Positions 14,721 to 22,898 of a stretch of DNA of 64,000 nt are shown here, piece after piece. The translations under genes were made by a program, and so were the position numbers. Where the stretch lies: assembly GCF_018613715.1 (NCBI RefSeq), contig NZ_JAGGPT010000001.1, forward strand, positions 49,875 through 113,874, given 5' to 3'. Positions within the stretch are counted from its first letter, which is position 1. Every line of letters begins with the position of its first letter. Below the pieces are notes generated by a model. It was given only the letters and a program-made list of their open reading frames with translations. It was not told the DNA's origin and ran no database searches. This stretch comes from Chryseobacterium sp. ISL-6. GTDB taxonomy: Bacteria; Bacteroidota; Bacteroidia; Flavobacteriales; Weeksellaceae.

Positions 14721-17348
14721 ATGAAAATTGAGAAGATACAGGCCTTACGTGGTCCAAATATTTGGAGTATCAGAAGAAAGAAGCTGATACAGATGAGGTT
14801 GGATCTTGAAGAGATGGAGAATTTTCCTACCAATAAAATAGATGGATTCAGGGAGCGGATAGAAAAAATGATGCCGTCCTTAATTACCCATCGATGTTCG
14901 GAAGGAGTACATGGTGGTTTTTTTCATAGAGTAGAAACAGGAACCTGGATGGGACATGTAATAGAGCATATTGCTCTGGAAATCCAAACCTTAGCAGGTA
15001 TGGATACAGGTTTCGGAAGAACCCGGGAAACTAAATCTCCGGGAATTTACAATGTTGTTTTTGATTATATTGAAGAGAATGCCGGGATTTATGCTGCCGA
15101 AGAAGCCGTGAAAATTGCCGAAGCTTTAATTGAAGGCAAAGAATATGATATCAACGAATGTATTCATACACTAAAAGAAATCAGGGAACGTGTTCGTTTA
15201 GGTCCATCTACAGGAAGTATTGTAGAGGAAGCCGTTTCAAGAAAGATCCCTTGGATTAGATTAGGAACTAATTCTTTAGTTCAACTGGGATATGGTGTTA
15301 ATCAGCAAAGATTTCAGGCAACGATTACTGGAAAAACGAGCTCAATTGCGGTAGATATTGCATGTAATAAGGAACTGACAAAGAAAATGCTCCATGATGC
15401 AGCTATCCCGGTTCCGATTGGAGATTTGGTGATTGATGAAGAGGGTTTAGACAGGGTCATTAAAAAGATAGGGTATCCCGTTGTTCTTAAGCCTTTAGAT
15501 GGAAACCATGGAAAGGGATCTTCCATTAATGTTAATGATTGGGAGAGTGCCAAAGTCGGTTTAGAACATGCTCAAAAATATTCTAAGAAGACGATTGTAG
15601 AAAAATATATCACCGGATATGATTTCAGGGTTCTTGTTATAGATAATAAAATGGTTGCTGCAGCAAGAAGGGTTCCAGCCCATGTTGTTGGTGACGGAGA
15701 ATTGAATATTGAAAAGCTTATTGAAAAAGAAAATAAAGATCCTAGAAGAGGATATGGACATGAAAATGTATTAACGGAAATACAAATTGATAAAGATACT
15801 TTAGAGCTTTTGGAAAAACTCCATTATACATTGGAGACTGTTCCTCAAAAAGGAGAAATTGTATTTCTAAAATCTACAGCGAACCTTTCAACAGGGGGAA
15901 CTTCGATTGACGTAACGGATATGGTACATCCCGAAAACATTACAATGGCCGAAAGAATCTCTAAAATCATTGGTTTAGATGTTTGTGGTATTGATATAAT
16001 GGCCGAAAATTTAACGCAGCCTCTTAAAGAAAGTGGTGGAGCGATTATTGAGGTCAATGCTGCTCCTGGATTCAGAATGCACCTGGCACCAAGTGAGGGT
16101 CTTCCAAGAAATGTTGCAGCTCCGGTTGTAGATATGCTTTATCCTCAAGGGAAACCATTTACCATTCCTATTATTGCAGTAACTGGAACCAATGGTAAAA
16201 CAACAACAACAAGATTGATCTCCCATATTGTTAAGAATAATGGTTATAGAGTAGGCTTTACTACATCTGATGGTATTTATATTCAGAACACAATGCTTAC
16301 GAAAGGAGATACAACAGGTCCACTTTCAGCTGAATTTGTTTTAAAAGATCCAACTGTAGAGTTTGCAGTGTTAGAAACTGCCAGAGGTGGTATTCTACGT
16401 TCTGGCCTAGGATTTTCCCAATGTGATATTGGAGTACTGACAAATATTAAGGAAGATCACCTGGGAATGAATGACATTCATAACTTAAAAGATCTTACTA
16501 AAGTAAAGAGAGTAGTTCTTGATAGCGTAAAGAAAAATGGTTGGAGTGTCATGAATGCTGATGATGAATATTCCATGCGAATCGTTAATGACTTAGACAG
16601 TAATATTGCAATTTTCAGTCTGGATGAAAATAATCCATACATTAAAAAATTCGCTAAAGAAGGCAAAATTACCTGTGTCTATGAGGAAGGGTTTGTAACT
16701 ATAAAAAAAGGTGACTGGAAGATAAGAATTGGAAGAGCAAAAGACTTTCCAATTACTATGGAAGGGAAAGCTAAATTTATGATCGCTAATGTTTTAGCAG
16801 CGAGTTTAGCCTGTTATCTGTATGGTTTTGGAATAGAGGATATTTCAAATTCTCTAAGAACTTTTATTCCGAGTGCACAGCTTACTCCAGGAAGATTAAA
16901 TATTTTTAAGTTTAAAAACTTTAAGGTGTTGATCGACTTTGCACATAACCCTGATGGATATGAAGCAATAGAGGATTATCTTAAAAATGTTGAATCTACA
17001 AAGAAGATCGGAATTATTTCGGGAGTTGGAGATAGGAGAGATGAAGATATCAAACTATGTGGAAAGATTGCCGGAAGGATGTTTGACTATATTATTATAA
17101 GAAATGAAAAACATCTTCGCGGAAGGAAAGAAGAAGAAATTAACGGATTAATTATAGATGGAATTCATGAAGCAGGCAGAGATGTAAGCTATGAGATCAT
17201 TCCCAAGGAAATTGAAGCATTAAAACATGCTATGGGAATGGCTGAAGAAGGGACGTTTATTACCGCTTTAAGCGATGTAATTTCAAATGCCATAGAATTG
17301 GTTCAGGAATATCAAGCCAAGGAATTTTTGGAAGATGATAAAATTTAA
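14721..17348 (+). CDS. cphA: Cyanophycin synthetase
   Basis: An 875-residue CphA starting MKIEKIQALRGPNIWS. The N-terminal domain is about 1-165, an ATP-grasp domain about 165-480 (glycine loop LDGNHGKGSSINV; metal motif IIEVNAAPGFR), and a Mur-ligase domain about 485-875 (Walker A GTNGKTTT from Gly489; later FAHNPDGY). The ATP-grasp half adds aspartate to the backbone and the Mur-like half adds arginine to its side chain, forming multi-L-arginyl-poly-L-aspartate. The N-terminal HRCSEGVHGGFFHRVETG and GHVIEHIALE are rich in His/Glu, as in synthetases reported to trim their own primers. ATG 14721 is preferred over in-frame ATG 14637, since the extra 28 residues are hydrophobic, lack homology and overlap the promoter. 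Confidence 0.96.
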   Translation: MKIEKIQALRGPNIWSIRRKKLIQMRLDLEEMENFPTNKIDGFRERIEKMMPSLITHRCSEGVHGGFFHRVETGTWMGHVIEHIALEIQTLAGMDTGFGRTRETKSPGIYNVVFDYIEENAGIYAAEEAVKIAEALIEGKEYDINECIHTLKEIRERVRLGPSTGSIVEEAVSRKIPWIRLGTNSLVQLGYGVNQQRFQATITGKTSSIAVDIACNKELTKKMLHDAAIPVPIGDLVIDEEGLDRVIKKIGYPVVLKPLDGNHGKGSSINVNDWESAKVGLEHAQKYSKKTIVEKYITGYDFRVLVIDNKMVAAARRVPAHVVGDGELNIEKLIEKENKDPRRGYGHENVLTEIQIDKDTLELLEKLHYTLETVPQKGEIVFLKSTANLSTGGTSIDVTDMVHPENITMAERISKIIGLDVCGIDIMAENLTQPLKESGGAIIEVNAAPGFRMHLAPSEGLPRNVAAPVVDMLYPQGKPFTIPIIAVTGTNGKTTTTRLISHIVKNNGYRVGFTTSDGIYIQNTMLTKGDTTGPLSAEFVLKDPTVEFAVLETARGGILRSGLGFSQCDIGVLTNIKEDHLGMNDIHNLKDLTKVKRVVLDSVKKNGWSVMNADDEYSMRIVNDLDSNIAIFSLDENNPYIKKFAKEGKITCVYEEGFVTIKKGDWKIRIGRAKDFPITMEGKAKFMIANVLAASLACYLYGFGIEDISNSLRTFIPSAQLTPGRLNIFKFKNFKVLIDFAHNPDGYEAIEDYLKNVESTKKIGIISGVGDRRDEDIKLCGKIAGRMFDYIIIRNEKHLRGRKEEEINGLIIDGIHEAGRDVSYEIIPKEIEALKHAMGMAEEGTFITALSDVISNAIELVQEYQAKEFLEDDKI

Positions 17349-17362
17349 TCTAATCTAATAAT

Positions 17363-17394
17363 AAAAAAACCTCCGAAATTTCGGAGGTTTTTTT
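17363..17394. terminator. Bidirectional terminator after cphA
   Basis: A perfect stem CCTCCGAAA/TTTCGGAGG (17370-17387) is flanked by seven A and seven T. It ends cphA and, on the minus strand, the membrane-protein gene whose stop codon overlaps the T-run. Confidence 0.92.
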
Positions 17395-17851
17395 ATGCAT
17401 TAAGCCAGGGCTTTCCAATTTTCTGCATTTTTATGAGATAAAAATATAAAGGAATTAATTCTAATCTAAGTGTAAAACTTATGTTTGGATTTACAAAAGG
17501 GATAATAACCATCATAATGATACAAACAGCAATACCTGTTATAGCATCAATGACAGCAGCTTTTGGAGCCCATTCCAGCTCAAACCAAAGTCCAAAAGCC
17601 ACAATTCCTTTAAAAATTAAAAGAATACAAACAATAAACCCTGCAATGGTATAAGGATGGGTGGAGTCTATTCCATAAATAGACAATGAAACATTAGTTA
17701 GAAAAAAACCGGAAATTAATATTAAAGAAGCAACTGATCCACCAATTAAAAATAACCAGATGAAAATCTTAATCCAGACCGGTAACAGATCTCTTCTCCG
17801 TACGAAATTACTGTTTACATCAAACTCTTCAAAAGCTGATTCTTGCTCCAT
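17393..17851 (-). CDS. Small four-helix membrane protein of unknown function
   Basis: A 152-residue protein with hydrophobic segments at about 27-50, 65-87, 98-118 and 125-140, so probably four inner-membrane helices. The N-terminus is acidic, then RRRDLLPVW. I do not recognise a family. It is the last gene of the minus-strand amidoligase region, 22 bases after the ATP-grasp-like gene, so it is probably cotranscribed with it. A transport or anchoring role for the pathway product is possible but unsupported beyond position. Confidence 0.65.
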   Translation of the reverse strand: MEQESAFEEFDVNSNFVRRRDLLPVWIKIFIWLFLIGGSVASLILISGFFLTNVSLSIYGIDSTHPYTIAGFIVCILLIFKGIVAFGLWFELEWAPKAAVIDAITGIAVCIIMMVIIPFVNPNISFTLRLELIPLYFYLIKMQKIGKPWLNA

Positions 17852-17873
17852 AATATATTAGTTTTAATAAATT

Positions 17874-19058
17874 TTATTCTTCTCCAAAGAAAACATTAGA
17901 GCTTCCAATCCATATGGCATCCTTTTTATTAAAGTCAACATTCACCATAGCAGCTTTTGTCATCCTTCCAAGATTTTCTAAGAGGATAGGGCGTTCATCA
18001 TTTTCCCGCCAAATATACAATAAACGTATTTCAGCTTTCGAAAATTCTCCGTTGATATCTTCAAAGATTGGTTCGTACTGAACTTTCCTTTGTAAAATAT
18101 AATTTTCCTTATCTTCAATAGCATTTATAATTTCTATTGTAGGATTCAAATTCACTCCACTTCCTGCAAATGAAAATAGGGGTTTTAAAACATAATTTTC
18201 AAGATTTTCATTTTCAGGGAATTCATATAGGAAATAGCTTTTGGGTACGAATTGATGTTTTAATAAAGGTAAAAGATATTTGGAGATTTTAAAGAACCAA
18301 TTTGGATGGGTGATCCATTTTACATCTACTTCTTCACGGAAATCGAATTCGGTTTTAAGGTTAGGAATATGGTCTAATTCATCGAAAATAACACGATTGT
18401 AAATTCTTTTTATTTGAACTAACTTTTCATTATCTTCATAATACAACTTTTTACCGTCCTTTTTTATTTTGGTAAGACAAACTGTTTTTATTCCCAATAG
18501 TTTCTCTGTTAAAGCAAAATCAATCGCTGTTTTTTGCTTCTCAGGAAAAATTTCAAGAAGAATTACATTTTCAGGATTTTCATCACCAACAATTAATTCT
18601 CTTAAATAATCTGCGAACTGACCAGGAGACATTGCGTTTTTAATTTCAGAAAGAAAAGGATATACTTCACAAAATGTATTTTCAAAAGTTTTTTGAAAAG
18701 CATAAAGAGATGGAAATGCCTGCAGTTCTATCAGTTGTGGCTCTATTTCGCCATTTTCATTTTTGCAAACTCCAAAATCAATGGTGAAAAAATGAGGATG
18801 ATCCGTATCGTTTGGAACTTTGCAATTTTCAGGAACAGCCTTTTGTAGTATTTCAGGAGATAAAGCCTTTATCTGATCTATAATACTTTCGCTGGCACCA
18901 ATAAGCTTACTTTCAAATTCCTTCGTAAGGAAAAAAGGACTCTCCGAAATTCTAAATCCCGGTAGAACACCACTCTTTTCTGCTAAGCTATTTTTAAGCT
19001 GTTCATACTTTTCCAGTGAAAAATCCTGATTGAATTGTTTTCGGTATTTTGGGATCAT
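17874..19058 (-). CDS. Putative ATP-grasp-fold ligase of unknown specificity
   Basis: A 394-residue protein with no family I can name. The C-terminal third looks like an ATP-grasp core: a lysine plus glycine-rich loop, NYVLKPLFSFAGSGVNLN (about 285-302), then YILQRKVQYEP, and a late strand IRLLYIWREND with ENLGRM. The N-terminal half carries PHFFTIDFGVC and IELQAFPSLYAFQ, recalling the acidic-x-Gln/Asn metal motif but placed before the loop, so the domain may be circularly permuted as in some peptide ligases. It starts 73 bases after the amidotransferase gene, and a terminator hairpin lies in that gap. The likely role is ATP-dependent formation of an amide bond. Confidence 0.55.
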   Translation of the reverse strand: MIPKYRKQFNQDFSLEKYEQLKNSLAEKSGVLPGFRISESPFFLTKEFESKLIGASESIIDQIKALSPEILQKAVPENCKVPNDTDHPHFFTIDFGVCKNENGEIEPQLIELQAFPSLYAFQKTFENTFCEVYPFLSEIKNAMSPGQFADYLRELIVGDENPENVILLEIFPEKQKTAIDFALTEKLLGIKTVCLTKIKKDGKKLYYEDNEKLVQIKRIYNRVIFDELDHIPNLKTEFDFREEVDVKWITHPNWFFKISKYLLPLLKHQFVPKSYFLYEFPENENLENYVLKPLFSFAGSGVNLNPTIEIINAIEDKENYILQRKVQYEPIFEDINGEFSKAEIRLLYIWRENDERPILLENLGRMTKAAMVNVDFNKKDAIWIGSSNVFFGEE

Positions 19059-19079
19059 ATTCTTTTTCTTTGTGATTTT

Positions 19080-19106
19080 AAAAAATCGAGCAATTTTGCT
19101 CGATTT
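19080..19106 (-). terminator. Rho-independent terminator inside the amidoligase region
   Basis: AAATCGAGCAA (19083-19093) pairs with TTGCTCGATTT (19096-19106); on the minus strand it is followed by six T (19085-19080). It lies just after the amidotransferase stop codon and before the ATP-grasp-like gene, so it should end or attenuate the 24110-19132 transcript. Confidence 0.8.
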
Positions 19107-19131
19107 ATAGTGTTGTAATTGTTTATTATTT

Positions 19132-19965
19132 TTAAGCCACTGCTCCTGCTGCTTTCAAAATATTCTTTTTAGCAAACTGTAAAAATGTAGGAAGAATTTG
19201 TGCTCTTGTCAAAACTATTTTATCTTCATCATCAATCCTGTCCAAGGTCTCAAGGTACTTTTCCATTCCAAAGTTTTCAATCATAGCTTCTTTGTTTTTT
19301 TCATCTTTTAGATTTTCAATCATGCTTGCAGGATCTGCTTCTGGATGAAACTGTGTTCCAAAGATCTCTTCTGAGAAACGAATAGCCATAATGGCTCTCT
19401 CTAAATTAATATGAGGGCGGAATTTCTCAATAGCCACTATTTTCATTCCTAATTCTTCAAAACGTTCGTGATCAGGCTCAATAAACTGGTAAGCTCTTGA
19501 ATCTACACCATAAAAAGGATTTAAAAGATTTTTGAATAAAAATTCCTTTTCACCATCTTCTGTTTTATGAATAGGCATTACCCCAAAAGAATAGGATTTT
19601 CTAGGGCAGATGTTTCCTAAATTCCAATGAATACTTGCTATTTGAAATGAATGACAGATTAAAAACACATACTTTTTATCTTCCTTATGATTATTATGAT
19701 CATATACGGAATCTAAAAAATCCGCATATTTTGTTTCCCATTCCAGCCCTTCTCTATGAGGGTTTCCTGGCCCCCCTGAAGAAATAAAAATGTCAAAATC
19801 TTCTATATTTGGAATTTCATCTTCGTGTCTTACATTGAACACCTGAATGTTTACATTTTCTTCAGAATTCTTTTTAAAGGTTTCTGAGATTTCTTTAATA
19901 TTTCTAAACCCTTGATTTACATGGTTGTTATTCATGTCCAACAACGCGATTCTAATATCTTTCAT
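19132..19965 (-). CDS. Stand-alone class I glutamine amidotransferase
   Basis: A 277-residue protein with a class I GATase domain. The oxyanion loop is SSGGPGNP (62-69), the nucleophile is Cys104 in FLICHSFQIA, and the other triad members are His207 and Glu209 in FGTQFHPEAD. The elbow is CHSFQ, not the usual CxGxQ with glycine. About 65 further residues at the C-terminus form a helical tail. Members of this fold release ammonia from glutamine for a partner synthetase or cleave gamma-glutamyl bonds; no synthetase domain is fused. It lies 31 bases after the GCS2 ligase and ends at a terminator. It could supply ammonia to, or hydrolyse, products of the neighbouring ligases. Confidence 0.82.
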   Translation of the reverse strand: MKDIRIALLDMNNNHVNQGFRNIKEISETFKKNSEENVNIQVFNVRHEDEIPNIEDFDIFISSGGPGNPHREGLEWETKYADFLDSVYDHNNHKEDKKYVFLICHSFQIASIHWNLGNICPRKSYSFGVMPIHKTEDGEKEFLFKNLLNPFYGVDSRAYQFIEPDHERFEELGMKIVAIEKFRPHINLERAIMAIRFSEEIFGTQFHPEADPASMIENLKDEKNKEAMIENFGMEKYLETLDRIDDEDKIVLTRAQILPTFLQFAKKNILKAAGAVA

Positions 19966-19979
19966 ACATCATATTTTTG

Positions 19980-19987
19980 CAAAGTTA
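19980..19987 (-). promoter_or_regulatory. Possible internal promoter for the amidotransferase gene
   Basis: The minus strand reads TAACTTTG (TAnnTTTG) in the 31-base gap after the GCS2 ligase gene, 14 bases before the amidotransferase start. No -33 box is seen. Confidence 0.35.
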
Positions 19988-19996
19988 CCAAAAATA

Positions 19997-21115
19997 TCAT
20001 GAAATAGTTTCGCCGTGGGTAATACCATATTCGGTTTCAGAAATCATATAATCTACTACTTTGGTAAGGTCGCCTGTTTCCTTAAAAATTTGAAGTTGTC
20101 GGTCTGCTCCGGTTCCGTTTTCTAAAATTTTCCAGGCGTATTCAACTTCCTGGCGACAACCTAGATCATCTACCACATCATCAATGAACTCAAGAAGTTC
20201 TTTCAATAAATGGGGATAAGGTACAGATTCTTCTTTACCAAAGTCGATCAAATGAGCATCGATTCCACTTTTGGAAGCCCGCCATTTATTTTCATTTAAT
20301 AATAATCTTCTATAGCTTCTGAAGCTTAGGTTTTGCTGATGAAGTTTATAAATCTTTGCTACTAAACTTTGCATGATTGCTGCCAAGCAAACGGTCTCGT
20401 CAATTCTTAATGGCATGTCACATATTCTAAACTCAATAGTAGGATAGAATGGATGTACACGAAGGTCCCACCAGATCTTTTTTGCATTATCAATAGTTCC
20501 TGTTTTTACTAAAAGATCTACATAACTGTCAAATTCAGCCAATGAATTGAAGTAACTAGGAATTCCAGTTCTTGGAAATTTTACAAAAATCTCCTGTCTG
20601 TAGGACTTAAAGCCTGTATTTCTTCCTATCCAAAAAGGTGAATTGGTGGACAATGCATAAACATGAGGAAGAAAATAACGCATTACATTTTGAATTCTTA
20701 CCCCTTCTTCGCGATTGGGAATTCCAATATGAACATGCAACCCAAAAATAAGATTTTCACGTGCTACATCACCCATATCATCAACAATCTTTACGTAACG
20801 TTCTCCCTGAGTAATGGGATTGTCCGACCAGTGAGAAAAAGGATGTGTTCCTCCTCCTGATACACGAAGTCCCTGCTCATGGGCTATATTGATAAGGTGT
20901 CTTCTTAAGTTAGTAAGTTCTGTTCTTGCTTCCTGAATATTCTGACAGATGCCTGTTTCCATTTCAATCATGGATTCATGCATTTCGTGCTTTAAGTTCT
21001 CACTTAAAACAGCTTTTCCACCTTCAATAATTTTAGAAACATGAGAAATTAGATCTCTGCTGTCAACATCAATAATTTGATATTCTTCTTCGATTCCTAT
21101 AGTAAACTGATGCAT
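19997..21115 (-). CDS. GCS2-family carboxylate-amine ligase (YbdK-like)
   Basis: A 372-residue protein of the glutamate-cysteine ligase type 2 family. Diagnostic blocks are GIEEEYQIID (7-16), HEMHESMIEMETG (about 42-54), GLHVHIGIPN (near 124-133) and IEFRICDMPLRIDET (near 223-237). The fold is glutamine-synthetase-like and joins an amino acid carboxylate to an amine with ATP. E. coli YbdK shows only weak gamma-glutamylcysteine synthesis, and the true substrates of most members are unknown. It is 33 bases downstream of an ATP-grasp gene; that pairing recalls the two-step glutathione pathway (a GCS enzyme followed by an ATP-grasp synthetase). Confidence 0.88.
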   Translation of the reverse strand: MHQFTIGIEEEYQIIDVDSRDLISHVSKIIEGGKAVLSENLKHEMHESMIEMETGICQNIQEARTELTNLRRHLINIAHEQGLRVSGGGTHPFSHWSDNPITQGERYVKIVDDMGDVARENLIFGLHVHIGIPNREEGVRIQNVMRYFLPHVYALSTNSPFWIGRNTGFKSYRQEIFVKFPRTGIPSYFNSLAEFDSYVDLLVKTGTIDNAKKIWWDLRVHPFYPTIEFRICDMPLRIDETVCLAAIMQSLVAKIYKLHQQNLSFRSYRRLLLNENKWRASKSGIDAHLIDFGKEESVPYPHLLKELLEFIDDVVDDLGCRQEVEYAWKILENGTGADRQLQIFKETGDLTKVVDYMISETEYGITHGETIS

Positions 21116-21148
21116 TTCCTTGTGTTTTTTATATTCTCTCCCACTGAA

Positions 21149-22102
21149 TTATTTTATTGAGTCTTTTACAAAAGTTCCCCATGAAATGTTGGGTTTTCCA
21201 GGAACATATTCTTTAGCCTTTTCAATGGCAAATTTTGCAGCATGCTCTACAATCCAGGCGAAATTTTCTTCCCCAACAGAGTTTCTGTCTGCATCTGGTG
21301 CAGGATTACAGAAGTCGATGGCATACGGAATACCATCTTTTACAGCGAATTCTACCGTATTAAAATCATAGCCTAATGCCTCGTTCATTGTAATCGTATA
21401 ATCATGAATGGTTGTTAATAGTTTTTCCAACTCTTCACCATCCGTCTGATGACTGGTAGCATATCTTAAATGAGGTTCATTTCTAGGTTCATAAGGCATA
21501 ATATGAACATATTTCTTTCCTAAGCAATAAACTCTGTAATAATCATCGAAAATAATTTCTTCCTGAACCATCATAACAAGCTGTTCTGTTTCACCTAGTT
21601 TATTCCATAGATCTTCTGGATTTTCTACTCTGTAAACGTTTCTCCAGCCTCCGCCGTCGTGAGGTTTCATATAGGCAGGAAAACCTACATAATCAAAGAT
21701 GTATTCCCAGTCGTGAGGGAATTTTAAATTTCTGAATGACGTTTCTGAAGTATTAGCCGGTCTTTCATGGGATGGTAATAAAACAGTTTTAGGAAGTGGA
21801 ATTCCCAGTTTTGACATCAAAGCATTATTGAAAAACTTTTCATCAGCACTCCACCAGAATGGATTATTGATAACATACGTTCCATTCAATGCTGCATTTT
21901 TGAGATAAGCTCTGTAGAAAGGGACATCATGAGAAATTCTGTCTATAATAACAGCATAACCATAATCAACACCCTGTGCCAGCTTATCGATATGTACAGG
22001 TTCTGCTATAATTTCTCCACCTCCTAATTCATTGACCTTTTCAATAAATGCCCAAGGAAATGTGTTTTCCATACCGAATAGAATTCCCACCTTTTTTGCC
22101 AT
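21149..22102 (-). CDS. RimK-like ATP-grasp ligase
   Basis: A 317-residue ATP-grasp protein. The nucleotide lysine and glycine loop are in PAYMKPHDGGGWRNVYRV (about 150-167), the adenine-binding hinge is MMVQEEIIFDDYYRV, and the metal site is in YAIDFCNPAPDAD near the C-terminus. The N-terminal about 90 residues form the pre-ATP-grasp domain (KVGILFGMENTFPWAF). It should activate a carboxylate as acyl phosphate and ligate it to an amine. Spacing is 33 bases to the GCS2 ligase and 50 bases from the esterase. Substrates cannot be read from sequence. Confidence 0.85.
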   Translation of the reverse strand: MAKKVGILFGMENTFPWAFIEKVNELGGGEIIAEPVHIDKLAQGVDYGYAVIIDRISHDVPFYRAYLKNAALNGTYVINNPFWWSADEKFFNNALMSKLGIPLPKTVLLPSHERPANTSETSFRNLKFPHDWEYIFDYVGFPAYMKPHDGGGWRNVYRVENPEDLWNKLGETEQLVMMVQEEIIFDDYYRVYCLGKKYVHIMPYEPRNEPHLRYATSHQTDGEELEKLLTTIHDYTITMNEALGYDFNTVEFAVKDGIPYAIDFCNPAPDADRNSVGEENFAWIVEHAAKFAIEKAKEYVPGKPNISWGTFVKDSIK

Positions 22103-22152
22103 AATTGTTGTTTTTAGTGTTTTTATTAATAAGGGATTATTTAAAATTTATT

Positions 22153-22866
22153 CTAAGAGAAAAATGCGCTGATAAATGTTGGAAAGACCATTCTCCAAAG
22201 AGGCCAGTCATGATTGATCCATTTTCTTTCATCATACCAGTAATCAATTCCTTTTGATTTTAAGATTTCTGCCATCTCCACATTTTTATCTTTACAGATG
22301 TCCTGATCAGAGGTACTCAATACAATATGCATGTGTTTGTATTTCCAGGCTTCATCGTTTTTTATAAATTCTCTGGGACAATTATAATATACCAGATCAT
22401 CAGAATATCCATCCATAAAATTTCGAATGCTGAATGCTCCTGAAAGACAGAATAGGTGTGATACTACGTCAGGGAATCTAAAGGCAAAGTTTGCAGCATG
22501 ATAACCTCCAAAGCTTGCTCCCGCAATGGCAACCCTATGTGTTTTATGTAATTTCTGAATATAAGGAACGAACTCCTGAATTAGAAATTGTACATATCTT
22601 TCATAATTTTTTATTCTTTGTTGTGGAGATATGGAATCGTCATAAAAACTCCAGCTATCAATTGTCTGAACATTATAAAGCTTTACTTTTCCTTGTTCTA
22701 CAAACCAATTGATACTTCCATTAAGATGAAAATCGTGATTCTGAGTATATAAACCCTGAGAAGTGGGAAACATAATAATAGGATGTCCGTAATGTCCGGT
22801 GACCTCCACTTTAATATTCATTCCCAATATATTTGAATAATAATCAGTATGTTCTATGTGTGGCAT
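22153..22866 (-). CDS. Esterase (alpha/beta-hydrolase, esterase D-like)
   Basis: A 237-residue alpha/beta-hydrolase without a signal peptide, so cytoplasmic. The nucleophile elbow is GASFGG with Ser118. The acid is probably in STSDQD and the histidine is in NHDWPLW near residue 223. The early segment GHPIIMFPTSQGLY is the oxyanion region. The fold is shared with esterase D/S-formylglutathione hydrolase and enterochelin-type esterases. Sitting between two ATP-grasp genes (50- and 32-base gaps), it probably hydrolyses an ester or thioester of the pathway compound. Confidence 0.82.
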   Translation of the reverse strand: MPHIEHTDYYSNILGMNIKVEVTGHYGHPIIMFPTSQGLYTQNHDFHLNGSINWFVEQGKVKLYNVQTIDSWSFYDDSISPQQRIKNYERYVQFLIQEFVPYIQKLHKTHRVAIAGASFGGYHAANFAFRFPDVVSHLFCLSGAFSIRNFMDGYSDDLVYYNCPREFIKNDEAWKYKHMHIVLSTSDQDICKDKNVEMAEILKSKGIDYWYDERKWINHDWPLWRMVFPTFISAFFS

Positions 22867-22898
22867 TTTAGAATAATTAATTTAAAATTGATGTATAA

